Source: Comamonadaceae bacterium OTU4NAUVB1 (lineage in GTDB: Bacteria; Pseudomonadota; Gammaproteobacteria; Burkholderiales; Burkholderiaceae_C). From it: a stretch of 64,000 bases of DNA. How positions within the stretch are numbered: the first letter of the stretch is position 1; each line of letters opens with the position of its first letter. The DNA lies in contig CP099605.1 in NCBI GenBank assembly GCA_024372625.1, forward strand, positions 2,897,001 through 2,961,000, read 5' to 3'. Both the position numbers and the translations under genes were made by a program. This document shows, in pieces, positions 53,001 to 60,703 of this stretch. The notes below the pieces were generated by a model. That model made no database searches. It worked only from the letters and a program-made list of their open reading frames with translations, and was not told where the DNA came from.

Positions 53001-56000
53001 CGCCGGGCGCCGGCCGTCGGCGCGGAAGCCCGAGAGCCGGCCCGTGATCGCGCGCTGGGCGAGCAGCGACTTCGGCCACCAGGTCGAAGTGGCGAGCGAC
53101 CATTCGCCCAGCAGCTCGACCGCGTTCAGCTTGGCGAGCGTCGCGCTCCAGCCGTCGCCCAGGCGCAGCCAGGCGGCGTTGCGCGCCGCGCCGTGGCGCG
53201 CGAGCGCCTGCAGCCGCGCGCGCGTGGGCGCGTCGTGCGCCTCGCGCGCGAGGCCGGTGGGCACGCCGGGCGCGGCCAGCAGCAGGTCGGCGAGCTCGTC
53301 GAGCAGGCCGTGCGCGCGCAGGCCCATGCCGCTCGCGCCGATGCCCAGCTGCGCGGCCAGCGTGGCGGTGCGCTCGCGCAGCACCGTGGCGGCGCGCTCC
53401 AGCGCCTGCGCCTGCGCCATGAGCTCGTCGCCCCAGCCCGGCGACCAGTCGGGCCGCCCGACGCACGCGAGCGGATGGCCACGCAGGTCGCCGAGGGCGC
53501 CGGCGAGCGCCTGGATGCGGCGCGCCGCCTCGCGCAGGCGGTCGAGCGCGGCGCGGTCGTGCACGAGCGGATCGCTCCAGGGCATCGAAGCGGTGCGCTC
53601 GCCCGTGTGCGCGATGGACGTGCCCATGGTCTCGTGGACGGTCAGGCCGTTCGGATGTTCGCGGTGCAGGGCGTCGACCAGGCCGTTGAGGTCCTGGCGC
53701 AGCACGGCCAGCCGCTCGGCCTCGCGCGACCAGTCGTCGGCGGTGCGCTGGCCGGCCAGGTCGAGCGAGCCGGCGAGCTGCTGCAGCACCTCGGACTTCT
53801 TCGACTTGGACGAGTGCAGTTCGAGGCAGAACGGCCCCAGGCCGATGTCGGCGAGGCGCCGGTGGACGACCGACAGCGCGGCCATCTTCTCCGAGACGAA
53901 CAGCACCGTCTTGCCCTTGGCCAGCGAGTGCGCGATGAGGTTGGTGATGGTCTGCGACTTGCCCGTGCCGGGCGGGCCCTCGAGCACCAGGTCGCGCCCG
54001 GCGTCGATGGCGCAGATGGCCTTGAGCTGGGACGAGTCGGCCAGCAGCGGCGCGAGGATGTCCTGCGGGCGGTGCGTCTCGTCGAGGCGCTCGAACTCGG
54101 CCGGGTCGTGGGACGCCTGCGCGAAGGCCTCGCCCGGGTGGTCGATCAGGTGGCGCACCACGCGGTTGGCCTTGAGCTGCTCGGTGCGGTCCTGCAGGTC
54201 GCGCCACATCAGGTACTTGGTGAAGGAGAAGATGCCCAGGTGGGCCTGCTCTAGCACCTCCCACTTCGGGATCTCCGCCACCGCCAGCCGGAAGGCCTGC
54301 AGCACGCGCGCGACGTCGACGCCCTTCTCGTCCACGGGAATGGCGTCGAGCCCCGTCACGCGCAGCTCGAAGTTCGTGCGCAGCAGCTGCAGCAGGGTCG
54401 GGTTGACGATCGCCTCGTCGTCGTGGCGCGCCAGCCGGAAGCCCGCGCGCACCGACTGGCGCTGCAGCGTCACCGGGATCAGCAGGATCGGCGCGGCGTG
54501 CACCGTCTCGGCCTTCTCGTCCTCGGTCCACTGCAGCAGGCCCAGGGCCAGGTAGAGCGTGTTGGCCCCGCCCTCCTCCAGCCCGATGCGGGCGGCCGCG
54601 TGGATGGCCAGCAGGTGGCCGTCCAGCGCCTCGGGGGCGACGCGCGCGAGCAGTTCGCGCTGGCCCAGCGCGTCGAGCGCCATGTCGTCGAGCGGCGCCC
54701 GGCCGGTGCCCCGGCTGGCGTGCACCTGCGCCACGCGCGGATCGAGCCCCTCCATCAGCGTCGGCAGCGCCCGCAGGTGGAAGTCGCGGCCCTCGGCCAG
54801 GGCGTCCTCCAGCCGCGCGAGGTCGGGCGCGACCAGGTGCAGCGTCGCCTTGGTCGGCTTGAAGTTCAGCAGCCTGTTGCGCAGCGTCAGGTCCAGCAGC
54901 TTCGACTTCCACTGGGCGAGCCGGCCCTCGGGCGTGTCATCGGCCGGGCCGTCGAGCGCGACGAGCGTGTCGGCGTCCAGCGCGGGCAGCGGCGGCGTCG
55001 GCTCGATCGCCGCGGGCGGCTCCTCCCCGGCCTCGCCGGGCGCACCGTCGCCCGGGGCCGGCGCGCGCGAGGGCAGCGGCTTGATCTGCAGCTCGCGCGC
55101 GCGGTGGATGTCGATGGCGTAGCGGAAGCCGTCGTCGTCGCGCAGGTGCGCCAGGCCCTGCTCCATGGCCACGCGCAGCGACGGCCGGATGCTGTGGTGG
55201 TGGGCCACGCCGGTGGTCTCGAAGACCAGCAGCTCGCCGCTGTCCACGCGCTTGCGCACGGCCTGCACGTCGTCGGTCAGCGGATCGGCGAAGCTCGCCG
55301 GGTGAAGCCAGACACCGACCCAGGCGTGGCCTTCCTTGACCAGCACCACCGGGCGCAGCCCGGCCTGCTCGAAGGCCGAGGCGAACAGCATCGCCAGGTC
55401 GAGGCAGGTGGCGACGCGGTGCGCGAGGATGCGGTCGGGCGTGCGGATCTTCTGGCCGTCGCTGCCGAAGGAGGCCGGCGGCTCGACGTACTGCAGCCCC
55501 TCGGCGCCGAGCGTGCTGTAGATCGCCGAGACCTGCTTCCAGACCGTGTCGCGGCTGCGGGACTGGTAGCCGTTCATCGACAGCTCGCCGTGCGCCTCGC
55601 GCAGCAGGCGCGAGGCCTTGCCCACCAGGGTGTCGACCGCCGGGTTGTTGGGCATGCAGAAGGCCGCCAGCAGCTCGGGCAGCGCGCGCGTGCCGGCCCA
55701 CTGGTCGTGGGCCAGCACCTCCACGGGACGGGCCTCCCGGGCGATCTCCACGCCCTCGGTGCTCACCGTGACCTCGATGGCGGCGCGCACCGATTCCCCC
55801 AGGTCGCCGAGCCAGGCGTGGTCGGGTCGCAGGTCCACCGGCGCGAAGCGGCGCGTCTCGCCCGGCGCCAGGCGGTCGAAGCGCAGGCGCGCGCCCTGCG
55901 CGAAGGGCGGATTGCAGGCGATGCGCACCTCGACGTCGGCCAGCGCGCGGGGACCGCGGTGCGTCAGCCGCAGCGAGCGCAGCACCGGCACGGCGTTCTG

Positions 56001-56222
56001 GATGGAGGCATGGCCGAGCGTGGCATCGGCCTCGATGGCGATGGCGATCACGGGGTCGGCATCGTCGCGGATCGCATTGGCGGCGGGGCCGGGGACATCG
56101 GGCGCCACGTTCGCCCCGGAGGCCGTGGCGGGGGCCGCGACGGCCACGCCGCCGAGGGACGCGGCGCGCTCGCCTGCCGTCGGAACCGGGCCTCGGCCCG
56201 GTTCGTCTTCTTGTTTGTTCAT
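50013..56222 (-). CDS. Giant DUF4011 / SF1 helicase / Vsr-like nuclease / DUF3320 protein (Hhe-like anti-phage protein)
   Basis: 2069-residue protein. Order: an N-terminal part with a transglutaminase-like Cys/His patch (about 265-300), DUF4011 (about 430-720; KSKLLDLTLRNRLLNF), SF1 helicase with Walker A GPPGTGKS (about 747), DEAS Walker B (about 1394), GDPKQLPPTNFF, and RRLNVAISRARE (about 1629), then a Vsr-like endonuclease domain (about 1695-1780; the acid residues in FEVAVIG, YRIDLAV and GIECDGRTYHSG), an Asp-Ala repeat linker (about 1820-1870), and C-terminal DUF3320 (about 1995-2069). The DUF4011-helicase-Vsr build is the single-gene Hhe defence type reported from bacterial defence islands. 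It stands alone here. Defence role inferred. Confidence 0.88.
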   Translation of the reverse strand: MNKQEDEPGRGPVPTAGERAASLGGVAVAAPATASGANVAPDVPGPAANAIRDDADPVIAIAIEADATLGHASIQNAVPVLRSLRLTHRGPRALADVEVRIACNPPFAQGARLRFDRLAPGETRRFAPVDLRPDHAWLGDLGESVRAAIEVTVSTEGVEIAREARPVEVLAHDQWAGTRALPELLAAFCMPNNPAVDTLVGKASRLLREAHGELSMNGYQSRSRDTVWKQVSAIYSTLGAEGLQYVEPPASFGSDGQKIRTPDRILAHRVATCLDLAMLFASAFEQAGLRPVVLVKEGHAWVGVWLHPASFADPLTDDVQAVRKRVDSGELLVFETTGVAHHHSIRPSLRVAMEQGLAHLRDDDGFRYAIDIHRARELQIKPLPSRAPAPGDGAPGEAGEEPPAAIEPTPPLPALDADTLVALDGPADDTPEGRLAQWKSKLLDLTLRNRLLNFKPTKATLHLVAPDLARLEDALAEGRDFHLRALPTLMEGLDPRVAQVHASRGTGRAPLDDMALDALGQRELLARVAPEALDGHLLAIHAAARIGLEEGGANTLYLALGLLQWTEDEKAETVHAAPILLIPVTLQRQSVRAGFRLARHDDEAIVNPTLLQLLRTNFELRVTGLDAIPVDEKGVDVARVLQAFRLAVAEIPKWEVLEQAHLGIFSFTKYLMWRDLQDRTEQLKANRVVRHLIDHPGEAFAQASHDPAEFERLDETHRPQDILAPLLADSSQLKAICAIDAGRDLVLEGPPGTGKSQTITNLIAHSLAKGKTVLFVSEKMAALSVVHRRLADIGLGPFCLELHSSKSKKSEVLQQLAGSLDLAGQRTADDWSREAERLAVLRQDLNGLVDALHREHPNGLTVHETMGTSIAHTGERTASMPWSDPLVHDRAALDRLREAARRIQALAGALGDLRGHPLACVGRPDWSPGWGDELMAQAQALERAATVLRERTATLAAQLGIGASGMGLRAHGLLDELADLLLAAPGVPTGLAREAHDAPTRARLQALARHGAARNAAWLRLGDGWSATLAKLNAVELLGEWSLATSTWWPKSLLAQRAITGRLSGFRADGRRPAPEQVRAMLGPLGEVNDEDAFLRAAQADAQALLDDAYAGADTDWAALAAHEAWAGRFAEAVARLAGGDAARGEALRAALRPLVAERRADLASGGTAGRALVGYREAWLDLRRCLAGVEALAQPVAPLAGDEDADGALERLRALMQTWQGARRLLQPWCLWRSAREAAIALGLQGVVGDVEAGAIALGEVESHFEVSYRTWWLKRTIDRDPVLRGFSSADHDRKIREFRAADARFQKLTERYIAATLAGRIPAAGGAAAGADSELGRLRRERQKQRGHMPVRQLVQALPTLLPRLKPCLLMSPLSVSQYLDAGYAPFDLVVFDEASQIPVWDAVGVIARGRQLAVVGDPKQLPPTNFFNKSAEPEEGVPADEQVRDLESILDECLGAGMNRLSLQWHYRSRHESLITFSNVTYYDSQLVTFPSPVTDDVAVRFERVAGVYDRGGSRTNRAEADAIVATIEAHHLDAARAHLTLGVVTFNQPQQALIETLLDARRRAEPALDRAIAARSQGTQEKLFIKNLENVQGDERDVIFFSITYGPDAAGKMTMNFGPLNGEGGHRRLNVAISRAREAVVIFSTLLPEQIDLARVRAAGVRDLKHYLEFAIGGARALSARSLPTGLDPDSPFEVAVIGMLRSRGWVVHPQVGCSGYRIDLAVVDPRAPGRYLVGIECDGRTYHSGATARDRDRLRQHVLEGLGWKIHRIWSTDWWLDAEGEIAKVVKLLEGLVAAPPAVPGASAAVADAGIDPDVDADAGAGDVARTAMAMDAGAGADADADADAGVHADRAEAVPAGAGPADPVAPEPVARPVLAVYAPAALPANDPASFFDEESELVLAAQLREVAEVEGPLPEAVLFARVARAWGLERVSPRLADRLRALVPDDVPRTTEPAPGEGLGKRFYWPAGADPGASDVARVAGDTVPSSRRDIGDVCVEELSNLVNHVLRETGAATRKDVADAVCGLTGAAPDTPPAESRVDLAIDASVAAGALIDEDGRLRPAD
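50674..50697. repeat. GCATCC hexanucleotide tandem repeat inside the helicase-nuclease gene
   Basis: Four perfect GCATCC units (GGATGC on the coding strand) followed by two degenerate ones. They encode an Asp-Ala repeat in the linker between the nuclease domain and DUF3320. Because units are 6 bp, gain or loss changes linker length and not the reading frame. Confidence 0.85.
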
Positions 56223-56398
56223 CAATCTGCTTGGGGGATCGTTCAGGCGGGCCGACCCGGAAGAAAAACGGTCGTGGCCATCGGCGCGCGAACATCGCTT
56301 ATACCGTCGCCAACGCGCGAAAACGGTGCGTCTTCGCATCGACCCCGCGTTTTTGGCGGTCTCCCCGTCTTCCACCCCCACGGCCTCTGCGCAAACCC

Positions 56399-56818
56399 AT
56401 GTTCCTCGCTTCGCTGCAATCGAATCCCTGGGCCTATCCGGCGCTCGAAACCCTCCACATCCTGGGCATCGCCCTGCTGCTGGGCAACCTGGTGGCGCTG
56501 GAGGTGCGCGTCTGGGGCGGTGCCGCCTCGCTGCCGGTGCTGCCGCTCGCGCGGCTCTCGCTCGGCCTGGCGGCGGTCGGCTTCGCGCTCGTCGCGGCCA
56601 GCGGCCTGCTGATGTTCGCCACGCAGGCGGCCGAACTGCTCGCCCACCGCACCTTCCTGCTGAAGATGGGGCTGCTGACGCTGGCGGGCTGCAACGCCGC
56701 CTGGTTCCACGGCCGCGGGTCGCTGCGCAAACTCGACCCGACGGCACGGCTACAGATGCTGGTGTCCACTGCGCTCTGGCTCGGCGTCCTGGTCTGCGGA
56801 CGCTGGCTGGCCTACTGA
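56399..56818 (+). CDS. DUF6644-like membrane protein
   Basis: 139-residue inner-membrane protein with four hydrophobic segments (ETLHILGIALLLGNLVALEVR in the first, with a possible heme-ligating His). Function unknown; similar to DUF6644 proteins. Divergent from the giant helicase gene across about 176 bp that include a poly-A/T patch (GCGTTTTTGG). The downstream gene, 39 bp later, encodes a DUF6152-like exported protein, a pair seen together in related genomes. Confidence 0.75.
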   Translation: MFLASLQSNPWAYPALETLHILGIALLLGNLVALEVRVWGGAASLPVLPLARLSLGLAAVGFALVAASGLLMFATQAAELLAHRTFLLKMGLLTLAGCNAAWFHGRGSLRKLDPTARLQMLVSTALWLGVLVCGRWLAY

Positions 56819-56857
56819 GACCGATCGTCCCGTCCATCCGACACAAGGAGCCCCGCC

Positions 56858-57388
56858 ATGCCGATCCCGCCGCCTTCCCCCCTCCGCATCTCCGCTCCCG
56901 CATCGTCCCGCCGGCGCTTCGTGCTCGCCGCCGCCACGGCGGTGGCCGCGCCCCTGGCGACCTCGCTCGCCCGGGCGCACCACGGCTGGAGCGGCTTCGA
57001 CCAGGCGCGCCCGATCTACCTCGAAGGCCGCGTCGTGGCCAGCCGGTGGCAGAACCCGCATGCCGAACTGACGCTGGAGACCACGCCCGGCCTCGCCGTG
57101 CCCGCCGACCTGGCGCGCCGGCCGGTGCCGGCCCAGGGCGCCGGCGTCGACGGTCCGGCGCTGCTGGCGAAGGCGACCGTGCCGCGCCGCGCCGACCGGC
57201 GCTGGACCGTCGAGCTCGCCCCGCTCACGCGCATGGGGGCCTGGAACGTGGCGGAGATCAAGCCCGGCGAGCGCATCGCCGCCGTCGGCTTCACGACCCA
57301 GGACGAACGTGGCGAGACCGCGGTGATGCGCGTGGAGTACCTGTTCGTGGGCGACAAGGTCTACGGCCTGCGCTCGAGCCCGGCCTGA
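56858..57388 (+). CDS. DUF6152-family exported protein
   Basis: 176 residues. A twin-arginine signal (SRRRFVLAAATAVAAPLA, cut near residue 40) leads to a small beta-rich domain starting AHHGWSGFD, the DUF6152 hallmark. Function unknown. It follows the DUF6644-like gene by 39 bp. Its end is 37 bp from the convergent NADH dehydrogenase stop. Confidence 0.8.
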   Translation: MPIPPPSPLRISAPASSRRRFVLAAATAVAAPLATSLARAHHGWSGFDQARPIYLEGRVVASRWQNPHAELTLETTPGLAVPADLARRPVPAQGAGVDGPALLAKATVPRRADRRWTVELAPLTRMGAWNVAEIKPGERIAAVGFTTQDERGETAVMRVEYLFVGDKVYGLRSSPA

Positions 57389-57425
57389 ACACGCGGCCCG
57401 GGCGCGACCGGCCGCGCTTGGCCGT

Positions 57426-58745
57426 TCAGTGCAGCTTCACGCGCGGTCCGGTGCCGCGCGTGAGGGCGCGCGAGGCCGTGCCCAGCGCGGTCTTCCAGAC
57501 GCCGTGGATGGCGACCTCGTGCATCTTGAAGAGCGACTGGTACATGGCCCGGGCGAACAGCCCCTCGACCCACAGGTTGCCCCCGACCAGCCCGCCCATG
57601 AGGTTGCCCACGGGCGAGCTGTCGCCCAGCGACACCAGCGAGCCGAAGTCGCGGTACTGCCATTCGCGCATCGGCTGCCCGCGCAGGCGCCGCGCCAGTT
57701 CGCGCGCCAGGTGCGAGGCCTGCTGGTGCGCGGCCTGCGCCCGGGGCGGCACGTTGCCGCCGTGCTTGAGCCAGGGCGCGGCGGCGCAGTCGCCGATGGC
57801 GAAGACCGCCTCGTCGCGCGTGGTCTGCAGCGTCGGCCCGACCACCAGCTGGTTGAACGGGTTGGTCTCCAGCCCGCCCAGGTCCTTGAGCCAGCCCGCG
57901 GCCTTCACGCCCGCCGCCCACACCACCAGCTGCGCCCGCAGGAAACGCTCGCCCGCGAGCTGCACGCCGTCGTGCGTGACCGCCGTGACGCGCGTGCCGA
58001 CCATCACCCGCACGTTCATGGTCCCGAGCAGTTCGGTGGCCGCCTGCGCGATGCGCTCGGACAGCGCCGGCAGGATGCGCGGGCCGGCCTCGATCAGGTG
58101 GATGCGGATGTCCGTCTCGGGGTCGATCCGGTCCAGGCCATAGGACACCAGCGTGCGCATGGAACGGTGCAGCTCCGCGGCCAGCTCCACGCCCGTGGCG
58201 CCGGCGCCGATGATGGCGATCTCCACCAGCCGCGACTCGTTCTGCGTGCCCCGCACGTGCGCGCTCATGCAGGCGTTGACCAGCCGGCTGTGGAAGCGTT
58301 CGGCCTGCTTGGGCGTCTCCAGCGCGATGGCGTGCTCGGCGACGCCGGGCGTGCCGAAGTCGTTGGTCTGGCTGCCGGCGGCGAGCACCAGCGTGTCGTA
58401 GCCGCGCTCGTAGGCCGGCGTGATGGGCAGCCCCTCGTCGTCCTGCGCGGAAGCCACCAGCACCTTGCGGCGCGCGCGGTCCAGGCCGGTGACCTCGCCG
58501 ATGCGGTAGCGGAAGCCGTGCCAGTGCGACTGCGCCAGGTAGTTGGTCGCGTGGTCGTTCACGTCGACGCTGCCGGCGGCGATCTCGTGCAGGTGCGGCT
58601 TCCAGAAATGGGTGCGCGCCTTGTCGATCAGGGTGACGTGGGCCTTGCCCGGCTTGCCCAGCCGGTCGCCCAGCCGGGTCGCCAGTTCCAGTCCTCCGGC
58701 GCCCCCGCCGACGATCACGATGCGGTGCGGTTGCTCGACTTTCAC
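57426..58745 (-). CDS. Type II NADH dehydrogenase (NDH-2-like flavoprotein)
   Basis: 439-residue FAD/NAD(P) oxidoreductase that passes electrons from NADH to quinone without pumping. Dinucleotide folds: GGGAGGLELATRLG (FAD, near residue 13) and GAGATGVELAAEL (NADH); the C-terminal FAD motif is AVFAIGDCAAAP. The C-terminal amphipathic helix (about 385-439) should bind the membrane. Translation begins at GTG 58745 behind GAGAGG. No close respiratory neighbour, but the oxidase block lies upstream in the window. Confidence 0.9.
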   Translation of the reverse strand: MKVEQPHRIVIVGGGAGGLELATRLGDRLGKPGKAHVTLIDKARTHFWKPHLHEIAAGSVDVNDHATNYLAQSHWHGFRYRIGEVTGLDRARRKVLVASAQDDEGLPITPAYERGYDTLVLAAGSQTNDFGTPGVAEHAIALETPKQAERFHSRLVNACMSAHVRGTQNESRLVEIAIIGAGATGVELAAELHRSMRTLVSYGLDRIDPETDIRIHLIEAGPRILPALSERIAQAATELLGTMNVRVMVGTRVTAVTHDGVQLAGERFLRAQLVVWAAGVKAAGWLKDLGGLETNPFNQLVVGPTLQTTRDEAVFAIGDCAAAPWLKHGGNVPPRAQAAHQQASHLARELARRLRGQPMREWQYRDFGSLVSLGDSSPVGNLMGGLVGGNLWVEGLFARAMYQSLFKMHEVAIHGVWKTALGTASRALTRGTGPRVKLH

Positions 58746-59046
58746 GGAGGACCTCTCAGACCGGAAGATGGTGATTCTTTTCGCGCCGCGCCGCGCCCAT
58801 GGCACGGCGCGCGGCCGTGCAGGGTAGCGTGGCCGGCAGACCGCGTCCAGCGCGCTTCACCGCATCGCGACCCCGTGCCGATAGCGTCGGAGTTTTGCCC
58901 GCGAACCGTGGACAACTGTGTGGACAACCTTGTGGGCTGTCGCCGGGATCGTTGTCCGGCGCGGCCTGCGACGCGATGCCCGCGAAATCAGCATGTGGAC
59001 GGTGCCGCGGACGGCGGCGGCGCGCGCGTCGAGGCGGACCGCCGGA
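58746..59046. other. 301-bp intergenic region with GTGGACAAC direct repeats
   Basis: No gene is visible. Two GTGGACAAC copies lie at 58908-58916 and 58920-58928, 12 bp apart. TGTGGACAA at 58919-58927 differs from a DnaA box in one base. GGCGCGCGG-rich sequence fills the remainder. No terminator was recognised after the hydrolase gene. Confidence 0.4.
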
Positions 59047-59616
59047 TCAGGTCAGGAGCGGAAACGCCACGGCGCCGGCCGGCGTGGCCCAGTCGCGCAC
59101 CAGTTCCGCGACGATGGCGTTGGTGCTGGTCAGGCGCACGCCGCCGAGCGCCATGCGGCGGTAGCTCATGTCCTCGGCGATCCGGCTGGACGAGCCGCAG
59201 GCGTCGGCCACCACCTGGACGTCGAAGCCCTCGGCCACCGCGCTGATGGCGGGCCCCACCATGCAGACGTCGGTGGTGACGCCGGCCATGACGAAGTTCT
59301 TCCTGCCGGTGCGCCGGCAGGCATCGGCGAAGGCCGGATCGTCCCATGCGTTGACGATGCCCGTGCGCCGGATGCGCGCGGCGAAGGCCTCGGGCAGCAC
59401 CTCGCGCAGTTGCGGCATGAGCGGTCCCTGCGCATCGACGTTGGTCTCCTGGCTGGACGTGAGCACCACCGGGAGCCCGACGCCGGCGGCGAAGCGCGCC
59501 AGGATGACGACGTTGCGCTGCAGCAGCGCCAGCGGCGTGGAGGTGGCCCAGGTGTTGGTGCCCACCTGGTGATCGATGAGGATGACGGCGGTGTCGTCGA
59601 GCTGAAAGCGTTTCAT
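59047..59616 (-). CDS. Isochorismatase-family cysteine hydrolase (YcaC-like)
   Basis: 189-residue hydrolase. The catalytic triad of the family is readable: Asp15 (VILIDHQVG), Lys106 (GRKNFVMAG) and Cys118 (TTDVCMVG), together with the cis-peptide Val-Thr. YcaC-like members act on amides or carbamates, but substrates are unknown. The ATG at 59616 begins the conserved domain. A 223-bp gap follows toward the tRNA, which shows only the tRNA terminator. Confidence 0.88.
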   Translation of the reverse strand: MKRFQLDDTAVILIDHQVGTNTWATSTPLALLQRNVVILARFAAGVGLPVVLTSSQETNVDAQGPLMPQLREVLPEAFAARIRRTGIVNAWDDPAFADACRRTGRKNFVMAGVTTDVCMVGPAISAVAEGFDVQVVADACGSSSRIAEDMSYRRMALGGVRLTSTNAIVAELVRDWATPAGAVAFPLLT

Positions 59617-59798
59617 GGCGAAGGACCCCGGTCGGGGCGTTGGAGGAAGGAAGACCTCCATGGCCACGCCACCGGAGGCGGCGGCAATTGTGACGATCTG
59701 CAACGGCAGCGCCTTGCGGCGATGTCTGAATCGATCCGTTCCACCGCCGATGCCGCGCCCTGGGGCGGACCCGACGGAAACCAGCGCCCTGAAATGCG

Positions 59799-59829
59799 AA
59801 AAACCCCTGATCCGGTGAAGGATCAGGGG
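59799..59829 (-). terminator. Rho-independent terminator of tRNA-Phe
   Basis: On the minus strand CCCCTGATCC (59829-59820) and GGATCAGGGG (59813-59804) pair across a 6-base loop, then TTTTT follows (59803-59799). A strong intrinsic terminator 11 bp downstream of the tRNA-Phe gene. Confidence 0.93.
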
Positions 59830-59839
59830 TCTTGGAAGG

Positions 59840-59915
59840 TGGTGGCCTGGGTCGGAATCGAACCAACGACACGCGGATTTTCAATCCGCTGCTCTACCAA
59901 CTGAGCTACCGGGCC
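59840..59915 (-). tRNA. tRNA-Phe (anticodon GAA)
   Basis: The 76-nt gene folds into a cloverleaf. Acceptor ends GGCCCGG / CCAGGCC-A pair, the anticodon loop TTGAAAA gives GAA, the T-loop reads GGTTCGATTCC, and the 3' CCA is encoded. It is transcribed leftwards. A TATAAT box for it lies just inside the end of the response regulator gene. Confidence 0.97.
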
Positions 59916-59931
59916 ATGAGTGCAGCCAGCG

Positions 59932-59937
59932 ATTATA
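59932..59937 (-). promoter_or_regulatory. -10 box of tRNA-Phe
   Basis: TATAAT on the minus strand, ending 16 bp before the tRNA 5' end. It overlaps the stop codon region of the upstream response-regulator gene. No clear -35 is seen at 16-18 bp. The tRNA can thus be transcribed separately from the regulator operon. Confidence 0.6.
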
Positions 59938-60652
59938 CAGCGTTGCGACGCCCGCGCGAGAGGTCGACACCGAGTTGCTTGAGTTTTCGATACAGATGGG
60001 TGCGTTCGAGACCCGTCTTCTCGGCCACGCGCGTCATGGAGCCGCCTTCCATGGCCAGATGAAACTCGAAATAGGCCTTCTCGAAACCGTCGCGCGCGTC
60101 GCGCAGGGGACGGTCCAGGTCGAAGCTCTGGCGCGATTGCGGTCCGGCATCGGCGGCCACCGGCAGCGAGGTCACCGGGAAAGCCGCCGCCGAGGGCGTG
60201 ATGAGCGTGCTTTCGCTGCCCGAGGTGGTCACGGCCGCGGAGAAACCGCTGGCCGGCGGCACCACGTTGGCCGCCGCGCGCCGCGCGCTCTCCCGCGCCA
60301 GTCCCTGCTCGACGGCCTTGAGCAGCTTGGCCAGTGTGATCGGTTTCTCCAGGAAGGCGAAGGCGCCGATGCGTGTCGCGTCGACCGCCGTGTCGATGGT
60401 GGCGTGGCCGCTCATCATGATGACCGGCATGCTCAGGAGGCCGGCGGTCGACCATTCCTTGAGCAGCGTGACGCCGTCGGTGTCGGGCATCCAGATGTCC
60501 AGCAGCACCAGGTCGGGACGGGCGCGCTGGCGCGCGGCACGCGCCTCGGCGGCGTTCTCGGCGAGCTCCACGTGGTGGCCTTCGTCATTGAGTATTTCGA
60601 ACAGCAGGTCCCGGATGCCCAGTTCGTCGTCGACCACGAGAATATTTGCCAT
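59933..60652 (-). CDS. NtrX-like response regulator without AAA+ domain
   Basis: 239 residues. The receiver domain (1-120) has the acid pair Asp8-Asp9, the phospho-acceptor Asp52 (LLDIWMPD) and the Lys in FLEKPITL. A low-complexity linker (about 125-175) leads to a Fis-type helix-turn-helix (about 195-235; EKTGLERTHLYRKLKQLGV). The sigma-54 AAA+ domain of classical NtrX is absent, so it probably acts by binding DNA alone. It follows ntrY by 51 bp. Confidence 0.9.
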   Translation of the reverse strand: MANILVVDDELGIRDLLFEILNDEGHHVELAENAAEARAARQRARPDLVLLDIWMPDTDGVTLLKEWSTAGLLSMPVIMMSGHATIDTAVDATRIGAFAFLEKPITLAKLLKAVEQGLARESARRAAANVVPPASGFSAAVTTSGSESTLITPSAAAFPVTSLPVAADAGPQSRQSFDLDRPLRDARDGFEKAYFEFHLAMEGGSMTRVAEKTGLERTHLYRKLKQLGVDLSRGRRNAV

Positions 60653-60703
60653 GAATGCTATCGATGCCTGTGCGCTGTTTGAAGAGCGCCTCGTCGATGG
60701 CGC

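Noticed and set aside
59840..59915. tRNA-Phe as an integration site of a genomic island
   Set aside because: No integrase gene and no repeated 3' tRNA segment in the visible flanks.
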